Shown piece by piece: positions 1 through 5,880 of a stretch of DNA of 6,661 nucleotides. Both the position numbers and the translations under genes were made by a program. Position 1 is the stretch's first letter. The number at the start of each line of letters is the position of its first letter. Origin of the DNA: Syntrophomonas sp. GTDB lineage: Bacteria; Bacillota; Syntrophomonadia; Syntrophomonadales; Syntrophomonadaceae. Below the pieces are notes generated by a model, which searched no databases, was not told the origin of the DNA, and saw only the letters and a list, made by a program, of their open reading frames with translations. The stretch is from NCBI GenBank assembly GCA_028709355.1, contig JAQVXF010000066.1, forward strand, positions 1 through 6,661, in the 5' to 3' direction.

Positions 1-525
1 CAATCCCGGTATGCGCTGCTCGGTGGCCAGCAATGCTTTAGCACTAAGTCTGCCCATCTCCGTTCCGGCCAGCAACGCCTGGAAATAGGTGCGATCAAAC
101 TCATCTTCCAGGGGCGAAGGCTTCTGCTGGGCTGCCTGGTAATAAGGATTATCGAACTCACCGCGGCGAAAACACCATAAGCCTCCATACATTTGCACCG
201 TGGCACTCAGAGAGCTGCCGTCCTCGAAGTCTATCAGGAGTTGGTGTTTGTTGGGTCTCTTCGCTCCGCCAGGATGGACACGCAGGTTGACCCCGTCCCC
301 GAACAAGAGAACCATGTCTCCCGCTTGTACCTCCACCATGCCCCCCACTGCCAAGGCTCCGGCAACAGTCTGCCCGACCAGCCAATCGCGGTAATACTCC
401 GGCCCGTCGCTAAACCAGGCAAATTTGTGGGGAGTTTGAGCGGCAGTCACCCCCCTGATCCGCTGTCCGACCAGGATTTGGTTGATCTGCCCAGCCAGCA
501 CATGGGCTTCCGGAATCTCCAACAT
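1..525 (-). CDS. Fpg/Nei-family DNA glycosylase-like protein, 3' end beyond the window
   Basis: The first 175 residues are present and the frame runs off the left edge. The start is ATG (525-523), preceded by AAGGGAGGC about six bases upstream. The N-terminus MLEIPEAH matches the family signature (M)PELPE. Residues 159-175 (LSAKALLATEQRIPGLG) match the start of the helix-two-turn-helix DNA-binding region, whose family form is roughly sLKa-LLdQ-iaGiGN. The family excises oxidised bases from DNA using the N-terminal proline as Schiff-base nucleophile and the next Glu for strand cleavage. Here residue 2 is Leu, not Pro, while Glu3 is kept. I also see no clear equivalent of the catalytic beta-hairpin lysine. 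Clostridial proteins of this type are usually annotated as endonuclease VIII or Fpg family, but activity should not be assumed. The C-terminal zinc finger, if any, lies outside the window. It is the last gene visible in the operon, 54 bases after the selenoprotein-like gene. Confidence 0.8.
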   Translation of the reverse strand, partial: MLEIPEAHVLAGQINQILVGQRIRGVTAAQTPHKFAWFSDGPEYYRDWLVGQTVAGALAVGGMVEVQAGDMVLLFGDGVNLRVHPGGAKRPNKHQLLIDFEDGSSLSATVQMYGGLWCFRRGEFDNPYYQAAQQKPSPLEDEFDRTYFQALLAGTEMGRLSAKALLATEQRIPGL

Positions 526-579
526 GGTATTGCCTCCCTTGTCGTAGTCACCTTATTGGCTATAGCAGTCCCCGCCCAG

Positions 580-951
580 TTAGGACAGCATGGTTTGAAA
601 AGCCGCCTCAGAAAATCCCGATACGGTCCGGCTGCCATCACTGAGCACCGGCCGTTTGAGTATCCGCGGCTCTCCGTTGATCAGCTCGATAACCTCCTCT
701 TCACCCATCGCATCCAGGTCAGGTTGCAGCTTCTTGAATGCCTGGCTCTTGGGATTGACCAGTTCTTTGACGGTGACCTTGGTTATCTTGGCCAAGGTCC
801 GTAGTTCTTCACCACTCAAGGGTGCCTTGATCAAGTCTCTAAATACATAGGGGGCTTTTTGCTCATCCAGCCAGGCCCTGGCCTTCTGGCAAGTCCTTCA
901 GGTGGTGATGCAATAGAAAATCAACTCTGTCCCTTTCTTCTTCATAGCCAT
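580..951 (-). CDS. ArsC/Spx-family thioredoxin-fold protein, probable selenoprotein with in-frame TGA
   Basis: Read through one TGA (900-898), this gives 123 residues ending at TAA (582-580), the usual size for ArsC/Spx proteins. The start is ATG at 951 with AAGG five bases upstream; an in-frame ATG at 945 is an alternative. Around the TGA the protein reads CITT-U-RTCQKARAWLDEQ. B. subtilis Spx has CTSCRKARAWLEEH at this place, so TGA replaces the first Cys of CXXC and gives Sec18-X-X-Cys21. Downstream similarity continues without a break: KAPLSGEE (Spx SEPLS), then KSQAFKKLQ (Spx RSKVFQKLN), then ILKRPVL (Spx LLRRPII) with conserved Arg100. A hairpin just after the TGA is a SECIS candidate. 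The product is probably a cytosolic thiol/selenol oxidoreductase. Spx residue Arg60 aligns with Lys68 and the Spx Gly52 region is shortened, so a true RNA polymerase-binding Spx role is doubtful. A simple nonsense mutation is the main alternative. Confidence 0.85.
870..890 (-). promoter_or_regulatory. candidate bacterial SECIS hairpin
   Basis: In the mRNA, GCCA (890-887) pairs with UGGC (873-870). After a three-base bulge GAA, GGC (883-881) pairs with GCC (876-874) and closes a CAGG loop (880-877). This gives seven Watson-Crick pairs. The stem begins 7 bases after the UGA and the loop begins 17 bases after it, within the range described for bacterial SECIS elements, which lie inside the coding region just 3' of the UGA. 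The loop lacks a G in its first two positions, so the match to the general model is partial. GC-rich coding sequence can fold by chance. Confidence 0.45.
898..900 (-). other. in-frame TGA, putative selenocysteine codon (Sec18)
   Basis: This is the only in-frame stop in the ArsC/Spx-like gene. It sits at the redox-active first position of the CXXC motif, and the frame stays open for 105 sense codons afterwards with family-typical sequence. Replacing the active-site Cys with Sec in a thioredoxin-fold UXXC motif is a known pattern in bacterial selenoproteins. Decoding would need SelA, SelB, tRNA-Sec and SelD, none of which lies in this window. Confidence 0.75.
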
Positions 952-1083
952 CTCATCCTTTCGTCTCGATTTGGATCGGGATCCAGGTACGCTGCAAGAC
1001 CAATATAATCCATGTCCGCCGTTGTCGCCCCGTCATCCCCAAGCCTAACTGGGTAATAATATAACTGCTGCCCCTCACCCCTT
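952..1083 (-). other. 132-base gap between amrS and the selenoprotein-like gene
   Basis: I see no convincing promoter or intrinsic terminator here, so the genes on both sides could share a transcript. A 23-codon open frame (1013-942) ends across the 945 ATG, but it lacks a good ribosome binding site and is not called as a gene. Confidence 0.4.
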
Positions 1084-2085
1084 TTACAATCCTTTGATAT
1101 AATCAAGTTCCGCTCCGCAGCGGGCGCAACGCTGCTCCTCGATACCGCTGATCTTGACCCGGTAGGCGCTGCGGTGGATCAGTTCATTGCCGCATCGCAG
1201 GCAATTGGTATTGTTGATCTCCCCGGGCAGGTTGCCGGTATATACGAAATCCAGGTATTCGCGGGCGACATCCCGGGCCCGGTTGATGGTGGCTTCCGGG
1301 GTGGGCGGCAGGTCCAGCTTGTAAGCGGGGTGGTATTTGGACAGGTGCAGGACAGTCTGCCGGTCCAGGGAAGACAGCCATTGAGCCAGAGCCCTGATTT
1401 CACTCTCATCATCATTCTTGCCGGGGATCAGTAAAGTGGTTATCTCCACATGGGCCCGCCCCACCGCTCTCTCCACGGTTTCCTTGACTGGCCCCAATCG
1501 GCCCTTACACATCTGGGGGTAGAAATGCTCGTCGAAACCTTTCACATCGATGTTGAAGGCATCGATACAGGTGAGCAGGTCCTCCATGGGCCTTTTTTCG
1601 ATAAACCCATTGGTCACCATGACCGTCTTCAATCCCATCTCTTTAAGGCGGGGAGCCACATCCATAATATACTCGTACCAGATGGTGGGCTCGTTATAGG
1701 TGAAAGCCAAACCGATGGAGCCTTCCTCACGATAGGAGTGGGTCATCTCTACCAGTTTTTCTGGTTCCATATAGGTGGTGGGGGGATCACCATGGGCGAT
1801 GGACCAGTTCTGGCAGAATGAACACCCCAGGTTGCAGCCATAGCTGCCCGCCGACAAGATAGAGGTGCCCGGGTAGAAGTGGAACAGGGGCTTCTTCTCG
1901 ATCGGATCAAGCGCCAACGAGGTTATTTCCCCATAGTTGTGAGTGAGGAGATGACCAGCCTGGTTGCTCCTCACCCGGCATATGCCCGCCTGTCCCTCCT
2001 TCAAACGGCAGTGATGGGGGCACAGGAAACAGCGCACCACGTCATCATCCAACTTTTCGAAATACCGGGCCTGGGTAGCTGTCAT
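1084..2085 (-). CDS. amrS: AmmeMemoRadiSam system radical SAM enzyme
   Basis: A 333-residue protein starting at ATG (2085-2083), with AGGGAGGTGGG just upstream and ending at TAA. The radical SAM cluster motif CX3CX2C is CNLGCSFC, with Cys84, Cys88 and Cys91 expected to bind a [4Fe-4S] cluster that cleaves S-adenosylmethionine. The N-terminus has a conserved Cys-rich segment (Cys19, Cys22, Cys26, Cys36). The C-terminus has two CXXC pairs (Cys295/298 and Cys320/323) resembling a zinc ribbon. Length and layout fit the radical SAM member of the AmmeMemoRadiSam system, related to pyruvate formate-lyase activating enzymes. The substrate of this system is not established to my knowledge. It lies 32 bases downstream of its usual partner, the MEMO-AMMECR1 fusion, so the two are very probably co-transcribed. 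Confidence 0.95.
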   Translation of the reverse strand: MTATQARYFEKLDDDVVRCFLCPHHCRLKEGQAGICRVRSNQAGHLLTHNYGEITSLALDPIEKKPLFHFYPGTSILSAGSYGCNLGCSFCQNWSIAHGDPPTTYMEPEKLVEMTHSYREEGSIGLAFTYNEPTIWYEYIMDVAPRLKEMGLKTVMVTNGFIEKRPMEDLLTCIDAFNIDVKGFDEHFYPQMCKGRLGPVKETVERAVGRAHVEITTLLIPGKNDDESEIRALAQWLSSLDRQTVLHLSKYHPAYKLDLPPTPEATINRARDVAREYLDFVYTGNLPGEINNTNCLRCGNELIHRSAYRVKISGIEEQRCARCGAELDYIKGL

Positions 2086-2117
2086 AATCCCACCTCCCTA
2101 GTCTGGATGGTCGAAAA

Positions 2118-3512
2118 TCAAGTGAAGCGCTTGACCTCGAAACGCTGTATCGAATACTGTTCCCCGGCTGATATCCCCGCCTTCTGCAGGGCTATGTCCA
2201 ATTGCTGGTCCACCGTATCTACTCCCTCCAGGTCGGGCAGGAGCAACCCGCTGCGGCTGCCGCTGCGAACGATCACACCGTAACGACGGGGCTCGAGGTC
2301 TTCCCGGCGGGCCGGTTCGGGGGGAGTCAGAATATCCACCGAATAAACCAGGTCAGGCAGCTCCCCAGCATTGACCGGGGAGAAGCGTGGATCCCTTACC
2401 CCCGCCGCAATCGCATTGTGCCTGATCTCTTCGGCAATATTGTCATAAACCGGCTGAAAGGTACCGATACACCCCCGCAACTGCCCGTTCTTCTTCAGCG
2501 ACACGAAAACGCCGGCCCGCTCTTGCAGCAAATACCCCAGATCTCCAGGCGATTCGGCCATCTTGCCGCCTTGCAGGTAACTCTCCAGGGTCTGGCGGGC
2601 CCACTTGACCGGGGGCGATTCATTTTGGCGGCGGGCTTCGGCTGATTGAGCCTGCTGGCGGAGCATTTTCTCCAGGATACTGGCGGTGGGCTCTCCGGTC
2701 GTGATCCCAGCAGTCAAGTAGCCGACCCCAAAGGGTCCCTGATAACTGTACACCTGGGTCTGTAGGCTCCAGCCATCCACCGCTCCCATCATGATTATGA
2801 TGGATGGATAGCCGCATTGGCCGGCGTTTTCGATCAGTCGGGCCGGTATTGCCAGCAGCCCTTCCACATCCCCCTGGGCAAGCAATTCCTTAACCGCCAG
2901 GTCAAACCGGCTGCCGTCGGGATGGAAATCATAGGGCCCCTCATCCTTGAGGCGATGTGACATATCACCGGATGCGACTAGGGCGGTCCTGCGCCCGAGC
3001 CTTTGAGCCGCCTCCTGAATAAGCTGTCCCAACTGGTATAATTGCACATTGCCGAGCATGCCGATACTGATGGCGACGATAGGGTTACCCCCCAAACCGG
3101 CTTTCTCCAGGTAGTAGAGCGGCACCAGGATGCCGTGATCGAGAGAGGCGTTAAGGTTATAGCGGGAAGAGGTATTCTTGTCTATCCCTATCATGTTGAT
3201 TCCGTACTGCTCAGCCAGGTTTCCAATCTCCTTGACCAGCTCGAGGTCGTTGTCATGTGTGGAGGAAACATCTGACCGGCCGAAAGCCGCTAGACTGCCA
3301 TGCAGCCGCGGCTCGGTCAAACAAGTGATGCAATCTGAAAAAACGTTGCCGTGGGGTGTTAGGAATATTACCGTCTCCGGTTCGGACATGACCAGGTCCC
3401 GGGCCATAGCTTGCATCCCCCGGATGGTGAGATTGGCCTCCTGAGCCCGCTCACCTCCGACTTCGGGAATAATTATGGGGGGGTGGGGCGTCAATGCCGC
3501 ATAAGTTATCAT
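2118..3512 (-). CDS. amrB/amrA: AmmeMemoRadiSam MEMO-AMMECR1 fusion protein
   Basis: A 464-residue two-domain protein. The start chosen is ATG at 3512 (MITYAALTPHPP), because GAAGGAGGGAG lies four bases before it; a start 8 codons earlier would put this ribosome binding site inside the gene. Residues 1 to about 270 are a MEMO domain, related to extradiol dioxygenases, with conserved His-containing patches at THPP-like residue 10, PHGN 53-56, SLDHG near 126 and SGDMSH 181-186, plus CGYPS near 233. Residues from about 300 to 464 are an AMMECR1 domain with its hallmark LRGCIG at 345-350. In many bacteria the two domains are separate proteins A and B; fused forms also occur. The gene ends at TGA and is followed by amrS. 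Its biochemical role is unknown, though constant pairing with the radical SAM enzyme suggests they act together. Confidence 0.95.
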   Translation of the reverse strand: MITYAALTPHPPIIIPEVGGERAQEANLTIRGMQAMARDLVMSEPETVIFLTPHGNVFSDCITCLTEPRLHGSLAAFGRSDVSSTHDNDLELVKEIGNLAEQYGINMIGIDKNTSSRYNLNASLDHGILVPLYYLEKAGLGGNPIVAISIGMLGNVQLYQLGQLIQEAAQRLGRRTALVASGDMSHRLKDEGPYDFHPDGSRFDLAVKELLAQGDVEGLLAIPARLIENAGQCGYPSIIIMMGAVDGWSLQTQVYSYQGPFGVGYLTAGITTGEPTASILEKMLRQQAQSAEARRQNESPPVKWARQTLESYLQGGKMAESPGDLGYLLQERAGVFVSLKKNGQLRGCIGTFQPVYDNIAEEIRHNAIAAGVRDPRFSPVNAGELPDLVYSVDILTPPEPARREDLEPRRYGVIVRSGSRSGLLLPDLEGVDTVDQQLDIALQKAGISAGEQYSIQRFEVKRFT

Positions 3513-3534
3513 AGTGCTCCCTCCTTCGGTTAGC

Positions 3535-3554
3535 AAATAGTCCCTAGCCTATTT
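3535..3554 (-). promoter_or_regulatory. inverted repeat in the leader of the MEMO-AMMECR1 gene
   Basis: AAATAG (3535-3540) and CTATTT (3549-3554) form six-base arms around an eight-base loop, 23 to 42 bases before the start codon. The arms match those of the palindrome in the rplM leader at 4854-4868. It could be an operator or a weak mRNA hairpin. No protein is known to bind it, and AT-rich arms this short can arise by chance. Confidence 0.25.
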
Positions 3555-3626
3555 TTATTATCCATCAAGTGATGCGGCGGCGATAGCCCCATATATAATG
3601 TGGGCCTCTTTTCACATGCCATTACC

Positions 3627-3786
3627 CTGCCATGCGGCAGCATACCAGGATTGACTCCGCAACCAGCCCGGCCAGCACCACCTTCATGGTTCGCTGTCCC
3701 ATATCAGAACCACTCGGGGACCTTCCCCATGTCATTGCCATGCAACAGGTTCCGACCGTGTTCTTGTGCGGCTGGCATTCGGAGTC
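3627..3786 (-). ncRNA. candidate structured RNA of unknown family
   Basis: A 13-bp long-range stem joins 3653-3659 (GACTCCG) plus 3663-3668 (CCAGCC) with 3770-3775 (GGCTGG) plus 3780-3786 (CGGAGTC), with a small internal loop between the two parts. It encloses about 100 bases that hold further hairpins: GGGGA/TCCCC at 3716-3728, TGGTTC/GAACCA at 3687-3712, and TTGC/GCAA at 3735-3745. Outside the long stem lies CTGCC/GGCAG at 3627-3640. The strand is uncertain because Watson-Crick pairing looks the same on both. Minus is chosen because all neighbours are on minus, which would place it between the rpsI terminator and the amr operon as a leader or separate RNA. I do not recognise it as a known riboswitch, T-box, RNase P, SRP, tmRNA or 6S RNA. 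Confidence 0.35.
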
Positions 3787-3918
3787 CGCTTCAGGTGACC
3801 TCTCAAGCATTCATATTTGGGTACCGTCAATAGAGAATATGGCTTGTATTTGGCGGCCATCAAATCGACTCTGTCTGCTGTCTTGCTGATGAAACCAGAG
3901 CCAAACCTGCACCCACCC

Positions 3919-3951
3919 AAAAATAAAAAGCCCCTCCGCTTGGAGAGGCTT
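3919..3951 (-). terminator. Rho-independent terminator of rplM-rpsI
   Basis: On the minus strand AAGCCTCTCC (3951-3942) pairs over ten positions (one G-U) with GGAGGGGCTT (3937-3928) around the loop AAGC. A T-rich tract, TTTATTTTT, follows. It begins 13 bases after the rpsI stop codon, a textbook intrinsic terminator. Confidence 0.93.
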
Positions 3952-3964
3952 CTTTATGGTTATG

Positions 3965-4360
3965 TTATCGCTTGGAGTATTGTGGGGCTTTGCGGGCCTT
4001 GTGCAGGCCGTATTTCTTTCTTTCCGTCATCCGCGGATCTCTGGTCAGGTATCCCGCTCGCTTCAAGCTGGGCCGCAGTTCACTGTTGGCCTTGATCAGC
4101 GCCCGGGCGATGCCCAAGCGGATAGCCCCGGCCTGGCCGGTCACCCCACCACCGCCTACTCGGCAGATGATGTCAAATCGGCCCGACTGCTCCGTCAGTT
4201 CCATCGGCTGCAGGACAATCAGCCGATTGGTCCTGTTGGGAAAGAAATTCTCAAAACTCCTGTCATTGATGGTTATATTTCCGCTACCGGGTAACAATCT
4301 CACCCGGGCTACAGCTTTTTTCCTTCTGCCGGTTCCCCAATATTGTGCCTTCGTCGCCAT
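3965..4360 (-). CDS. rpsI: 30S ribosomal protein S9
   Basis: A 131-residue protein of standard length for bacterial S9. The start is ATG (4360-4358), with AGGAGG five bases upstream overlapping the end of rplM. Recognisable features are the N-terminal YWGTGRRKKAVARVRL segment, the central GGGVTGQAGAIRLGIARAL block, and the basic C-terminal tail ending in KAPQYSKR, which in ribosome structures reaches toward the P-site tRNA. It lies ten bases after rplM, the usual rplM-rpsI pair, and is followed directly by a strong terminator. Nothing is missing or unusual. Confidence 0.98.
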   Translation of the reverse strand: MATKAQYWGTGRRKKAVARVRLLPGSGNITINDRSFENFFPNRTNRLIVLQPMELTEQSGRFDIICRVGGGGVTGQAGAIRLGIARALIKANSELRPSLKRAGYLTRDPRMTERKKYGLHKARKAPQYSKR

Positions 4361-4370
4361 TTCGCTCCTC

Positions 4371-4805
4371 CTAACCTCTCAATTCCCGGACTTCGGGTTG
4401 CTGGGCTTGATGAGGGTGTTCGCTCCCCCGGTACACTTTGAGCTTTTTATACATGGCTGCTCCCAACCGGTTGTGCGGAAGCATCCCTTTAACGGCTGCT
4501 TCGATTATCTTTTCGGGTTTCTTCTGTATCAGGGTGCCGTAGTCTATCTCCTTCAAGCCGCCGGGATACCCTGTATGCCACCGCATCTTCTTGCTCAGCA
4601 GTTTGTTGCCGGTGAGATTTATCTGGGAAGCGTTGATTATGATTACGAAATCGCCGGTATCTACATGTGGAGTGTAGATCGGCTTGTGTTTGCCTCTCAG
4701 AATCGAGGCTACTTCCGAAGACAATCTTCCCAGCGTCTGGCCACTTGCATCTATAACATACCACTTGCGGTCGATCTCAGCTGGCTTCGCCATAAATGAT
4801 TTCAC
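4371..4805 (-). CDS. rplM: 50S ribosomal protein L13
   Basis: A 144-residue protein of normal length. It starts at GTG (4805-4803), preceded by CAGGAGGG at good spacing; MKSFMAKP corresponds to the common MKTYMAKP start of Firmicute L13. Family-typical segments include RKWYVIDASGQTLGRL, the GDFVIIINA stretch, the KKMRWHTGYPGG loop and MLPHNRLG near residue 109. L13 is an early-assembling large-subunit protein. It is the first gene of a two-gene unit with rpsI, driven by a promoter between truA and rplM, with an mRNA leader of about 100 bases. In several bacteria L13 leaders take part in autoregulation; whether this one does cannot be told from the sequence alone. Confidence 0.98.
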   Translation of the reverse strand: MKSFMAKPAEIDRKWYVIDASGQTLGRLSSEVASILRGKHKPIYTPHVDTGDFVIIINASQINLTGNKLLSKKMRWHTGYPGGLKEIDYGTLIQKKPEKIIEAAVKGMLPHNRLGAAMYKKLKVYRGSEHPHQAQQPEVRELRG

Positions 4806-4853
4806 GATTTTCCCTCCTGAATTTCATTGCCTGGGTTTTACCTCGATGACCTC

Positions 4854-4868
4854 CAAATAGCCTATTTG
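4854..4868 (-). promoter_or_regulatory. perfect 15-base palindrome in the rplM leader
   Basis: CAAATAG, a single central base, then CTATTTG, located about 50 bases upstream of the rplM start and within the predicted transcript. It could form a small hairpin in the leader RNA or be a protein-binding site. Its arms recur upstream of the MEMO-AMMECR1 gene. Its role is unknown. Confidence 0.35.
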
Positions 4869-4914
4869 TCAACGGGGCAGGAGACAAACAGCGATTTCGA
4901 GACCACCTTTTAAT

Positions 4915-4942
4915 TTTATATATGTTGGCTTACCTTTGTCAA
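4915..4942 (-). promoter_or_regulatory. sigma-A-type promoter for rplM-rpsI
   Basis: A perfect -35 TTGACA (4942-4937), a 16-base spacer and TATAAA (4920-4915) as -10. It lies immediately after the truA stop codon and about 110 bases before the rplM start. It indicates that rplM-rpsI can be expressed independently of truA. Confidence 0.75.
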
Positions 4943-4952
4943 GGAAGTCGCC

Positions 4953-5717
4953 TTATTTTCGCTCATTTTCGCCCATTCCCGGGGGATACTGAACCGAGAC
5001 CAGATAGAGCCCTTGGGGCGGTACTGTCGGCCCCGCCCGTGTACGGTCCCGGGATTCGATCACGTCGCCCACTGCGTCTGGTGTCATCTTGCCGCGACCG
5101 ACCTGCAGAAGGGTCCCCATGATGATCCTGACCATATTGTAGAGAAACCCATCCGCCTCAATGTCCAGGCGCAGATAAGGGCCGTAGCTAGTCAGGATAC
5201 AATCCAGCACGGTGCGTTCGAAACTTTTGGCAGTCGAACCACGGGCGCAGAACGCCAGAAAATTGTGCCGGCCGGTGATGAATCGGCAGGCCTCGTACAT
5301 GGCATCCAGGTCTAGGGGCTCGGTGCTGCACAGGGCATGATGACGGTGAAATACCACCCCTGTCCGCTGCCGGAACAGGTAATATGAATAGCGCTTACTG
5401 GTGGCCTGAAACTGGGGGTGGAACTCCGCACTGACCTGGGAACTTTCCAAGATCCGAATGTCCGGCGGCAGGAAGGTATTCAGGGCCGGAGCCCACCGGT
5501 TTTCCGGTATGGTGGTCACCGTGTCGAAGGCTATCACCTGCCCCCGGGCATGCACCCCTGCATCCGTGCGGCCGGCTGCAAACACAGGTACGGTCTCCCC
5601 GGTCAGACGACGAATCTGCTGTTCCAGTTCGGCCTGGATGGTATGGGCATTTTGCTGCCGTTGAAATCCGTGATAGTTGGTGCCGTCATATTCTATTATC
5701 ATCTTGATCCTGGTCAT
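4953..5717 (-). CDS. truA: tRNA pseudouridine(38-40) synthase TruA
   Basis: A 254-residue protein from ATG at 5717 (MTRIKMIIEYDGTNYHGFQ). A GTG five codons upstream (5732) is an alternative, and neither has a strong ribosome binding site, so the exact start is uncertain. The catalytic motif GRTDAGVHARGQV is present, with the essential Asp at residue 52 counting from ATG. The RYSYYLF segment and the late NMVRIIMGTLLQVGRG motif are also typical. TruA converts uridines 38-40 of the tRNA anticodon arm to pseudouridine in the cytosol. It sits between rplQ and rplM as in many Firmicutes, but here directly after a structured gap rather than after ECF transporter genes. Confidence 0.97.
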   Translation of the reverse strand: MTRIKMIIEYDGTNYHGFQRQQNAHTIQAELEQQIRRLTGETVPVFAAGRTDAGVHARGQVIAFDTVTTIPENRWAPALNTFLPPDIRILESSQVSAEFHPQFQATSKRYSYYLFRQRTGVVFHRHHALCSTEPLDLDAMYEACRFITGRHNFLAFCARGSTAKSFERTVLDCILTSYGPYLRLDIEADGFLYNMVRIIMGTLLQVGRGKMTPDAVGDVIESRDRTRAGPTVPPQGLYLVSVQYPPGMGENERK

Positions 5718-5759
5718 CTGGTTTCTTTTCACGTCCCCGGTCGCATACCTCTGGCTCTA

Positions 5760-5791
5760 TGCAGCTATTGGGCTGAATCCCATATGCTGCA
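5760..5791 (-). promoter_or_regulatory. strong hairpin in the truA upstream region
   Basis: On the minus strand TGCAGC (5791-5786) pairs with GCTGCA (5765-5760). After a 3x3 internal loop, TGGG pairs with CCCA around the six-base loop ATTCAG. This gives ten pairs in 32 bases, ending about 43 bases before the truA start. It has no following T-tract, so it is not an intrinsic terminator. It may be a leader structure, processing site or operator. Confidence 0.45.
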
Positions 5792-5851
5792 GCGGCGACA
5801 CCTGTATTGATGTAAGGTTGGGGAACTTTTTTCCACCAAGCTGTCGGCCAC

Positions 5852-5880
5852 AAAAGACGAGGAGGATATTAATCCTCCTG
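5852..5880 (-). terminator. Rho-independent terminator after rplQ
   Basis: On the minus strand AGGAGGAT (5879-5872) pairs perfectly with ATCCTCCT (5867-5860) around the four-base loop TAAT, followed after CGTC by a short T run (5855-5852). It lies about 45 bases beyond the rplQ stop. The T-tract is short, so some readthrough into truA is possible. Confidence 0.75.

Larger units (their letters stand above)
3513..3918. other. roughly 400-base intergenic region without a convincing protein gene
   Basis: No frame here has family-like sequence. Short open frames of about 60-90 codons occur on both strands but are Cys/Trp-rich or Arg/Thr/Ser-rich and overlap a strongly paired block, so I treat them as non-coding. 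The region holds the candidate structured RNA, a weak minus-strand promoter match (TTGATG at 3858-3863, 18-base spacer, TATTCT at 3834-3839) and a plus-strand TATAAT at 3594-3599 without a good -35. The promoter of the amr operon should lie here, but I cannot assign it with confidence. Confidence 0.5.

Noticed and set aside
193..804. Long plus-strand open frame of 203 codons
   Set aside because: It is antisense to the glycosylase-like and ArsC/Spx-like genes, which have clear family signatures; it is a shadow frame.
580..834. Short ArsC-like gene starting at TTG 834
   Set aside because: This start has no ribosome binding site and cuts off the redox motif; the family-like sequence clearly continues upstream through the TGA to an ATG with a ribosome binding site.
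942..1013. Small 23-codon open frame starting MDYIGLAAYL, ending across the 945 ATG of the selenoprotein-like gene
   Set aside because: The ATGA overlap is suggestive of coupling, but there is no good ribosome binding site, no recognisable family and the length is within chance. Homology or ribosome profiling would be needed.
3622..3920. Two minus-strand frames of 62 codons each in the intergenic region
   Set aside because: They overlap the heavily paired block, have unusual composition and no family resemblance or ribosome binding site; a decayed gene cannot be fully excluded.
3972..4799. Long plus-strand open frame of 275 codons
   Set aside because: It is antisense to rpsI and rplM and resembles no family; a shadow of the ribosomal protein genes.
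4856..4888. Second TTGACA in the rplM leader as a further promoter
   Set aside because: No acceptable -10 hexamer lies 15-19 bases downstream of it.
5818..5839. Imperfect hairpin TTGGGGAA/TTCC-A-CCAA upstream of truA
   Set aside because: Eight pairs with a bulge and no T-tract after it on either strand; too weak to call a terminator or regulatory site.
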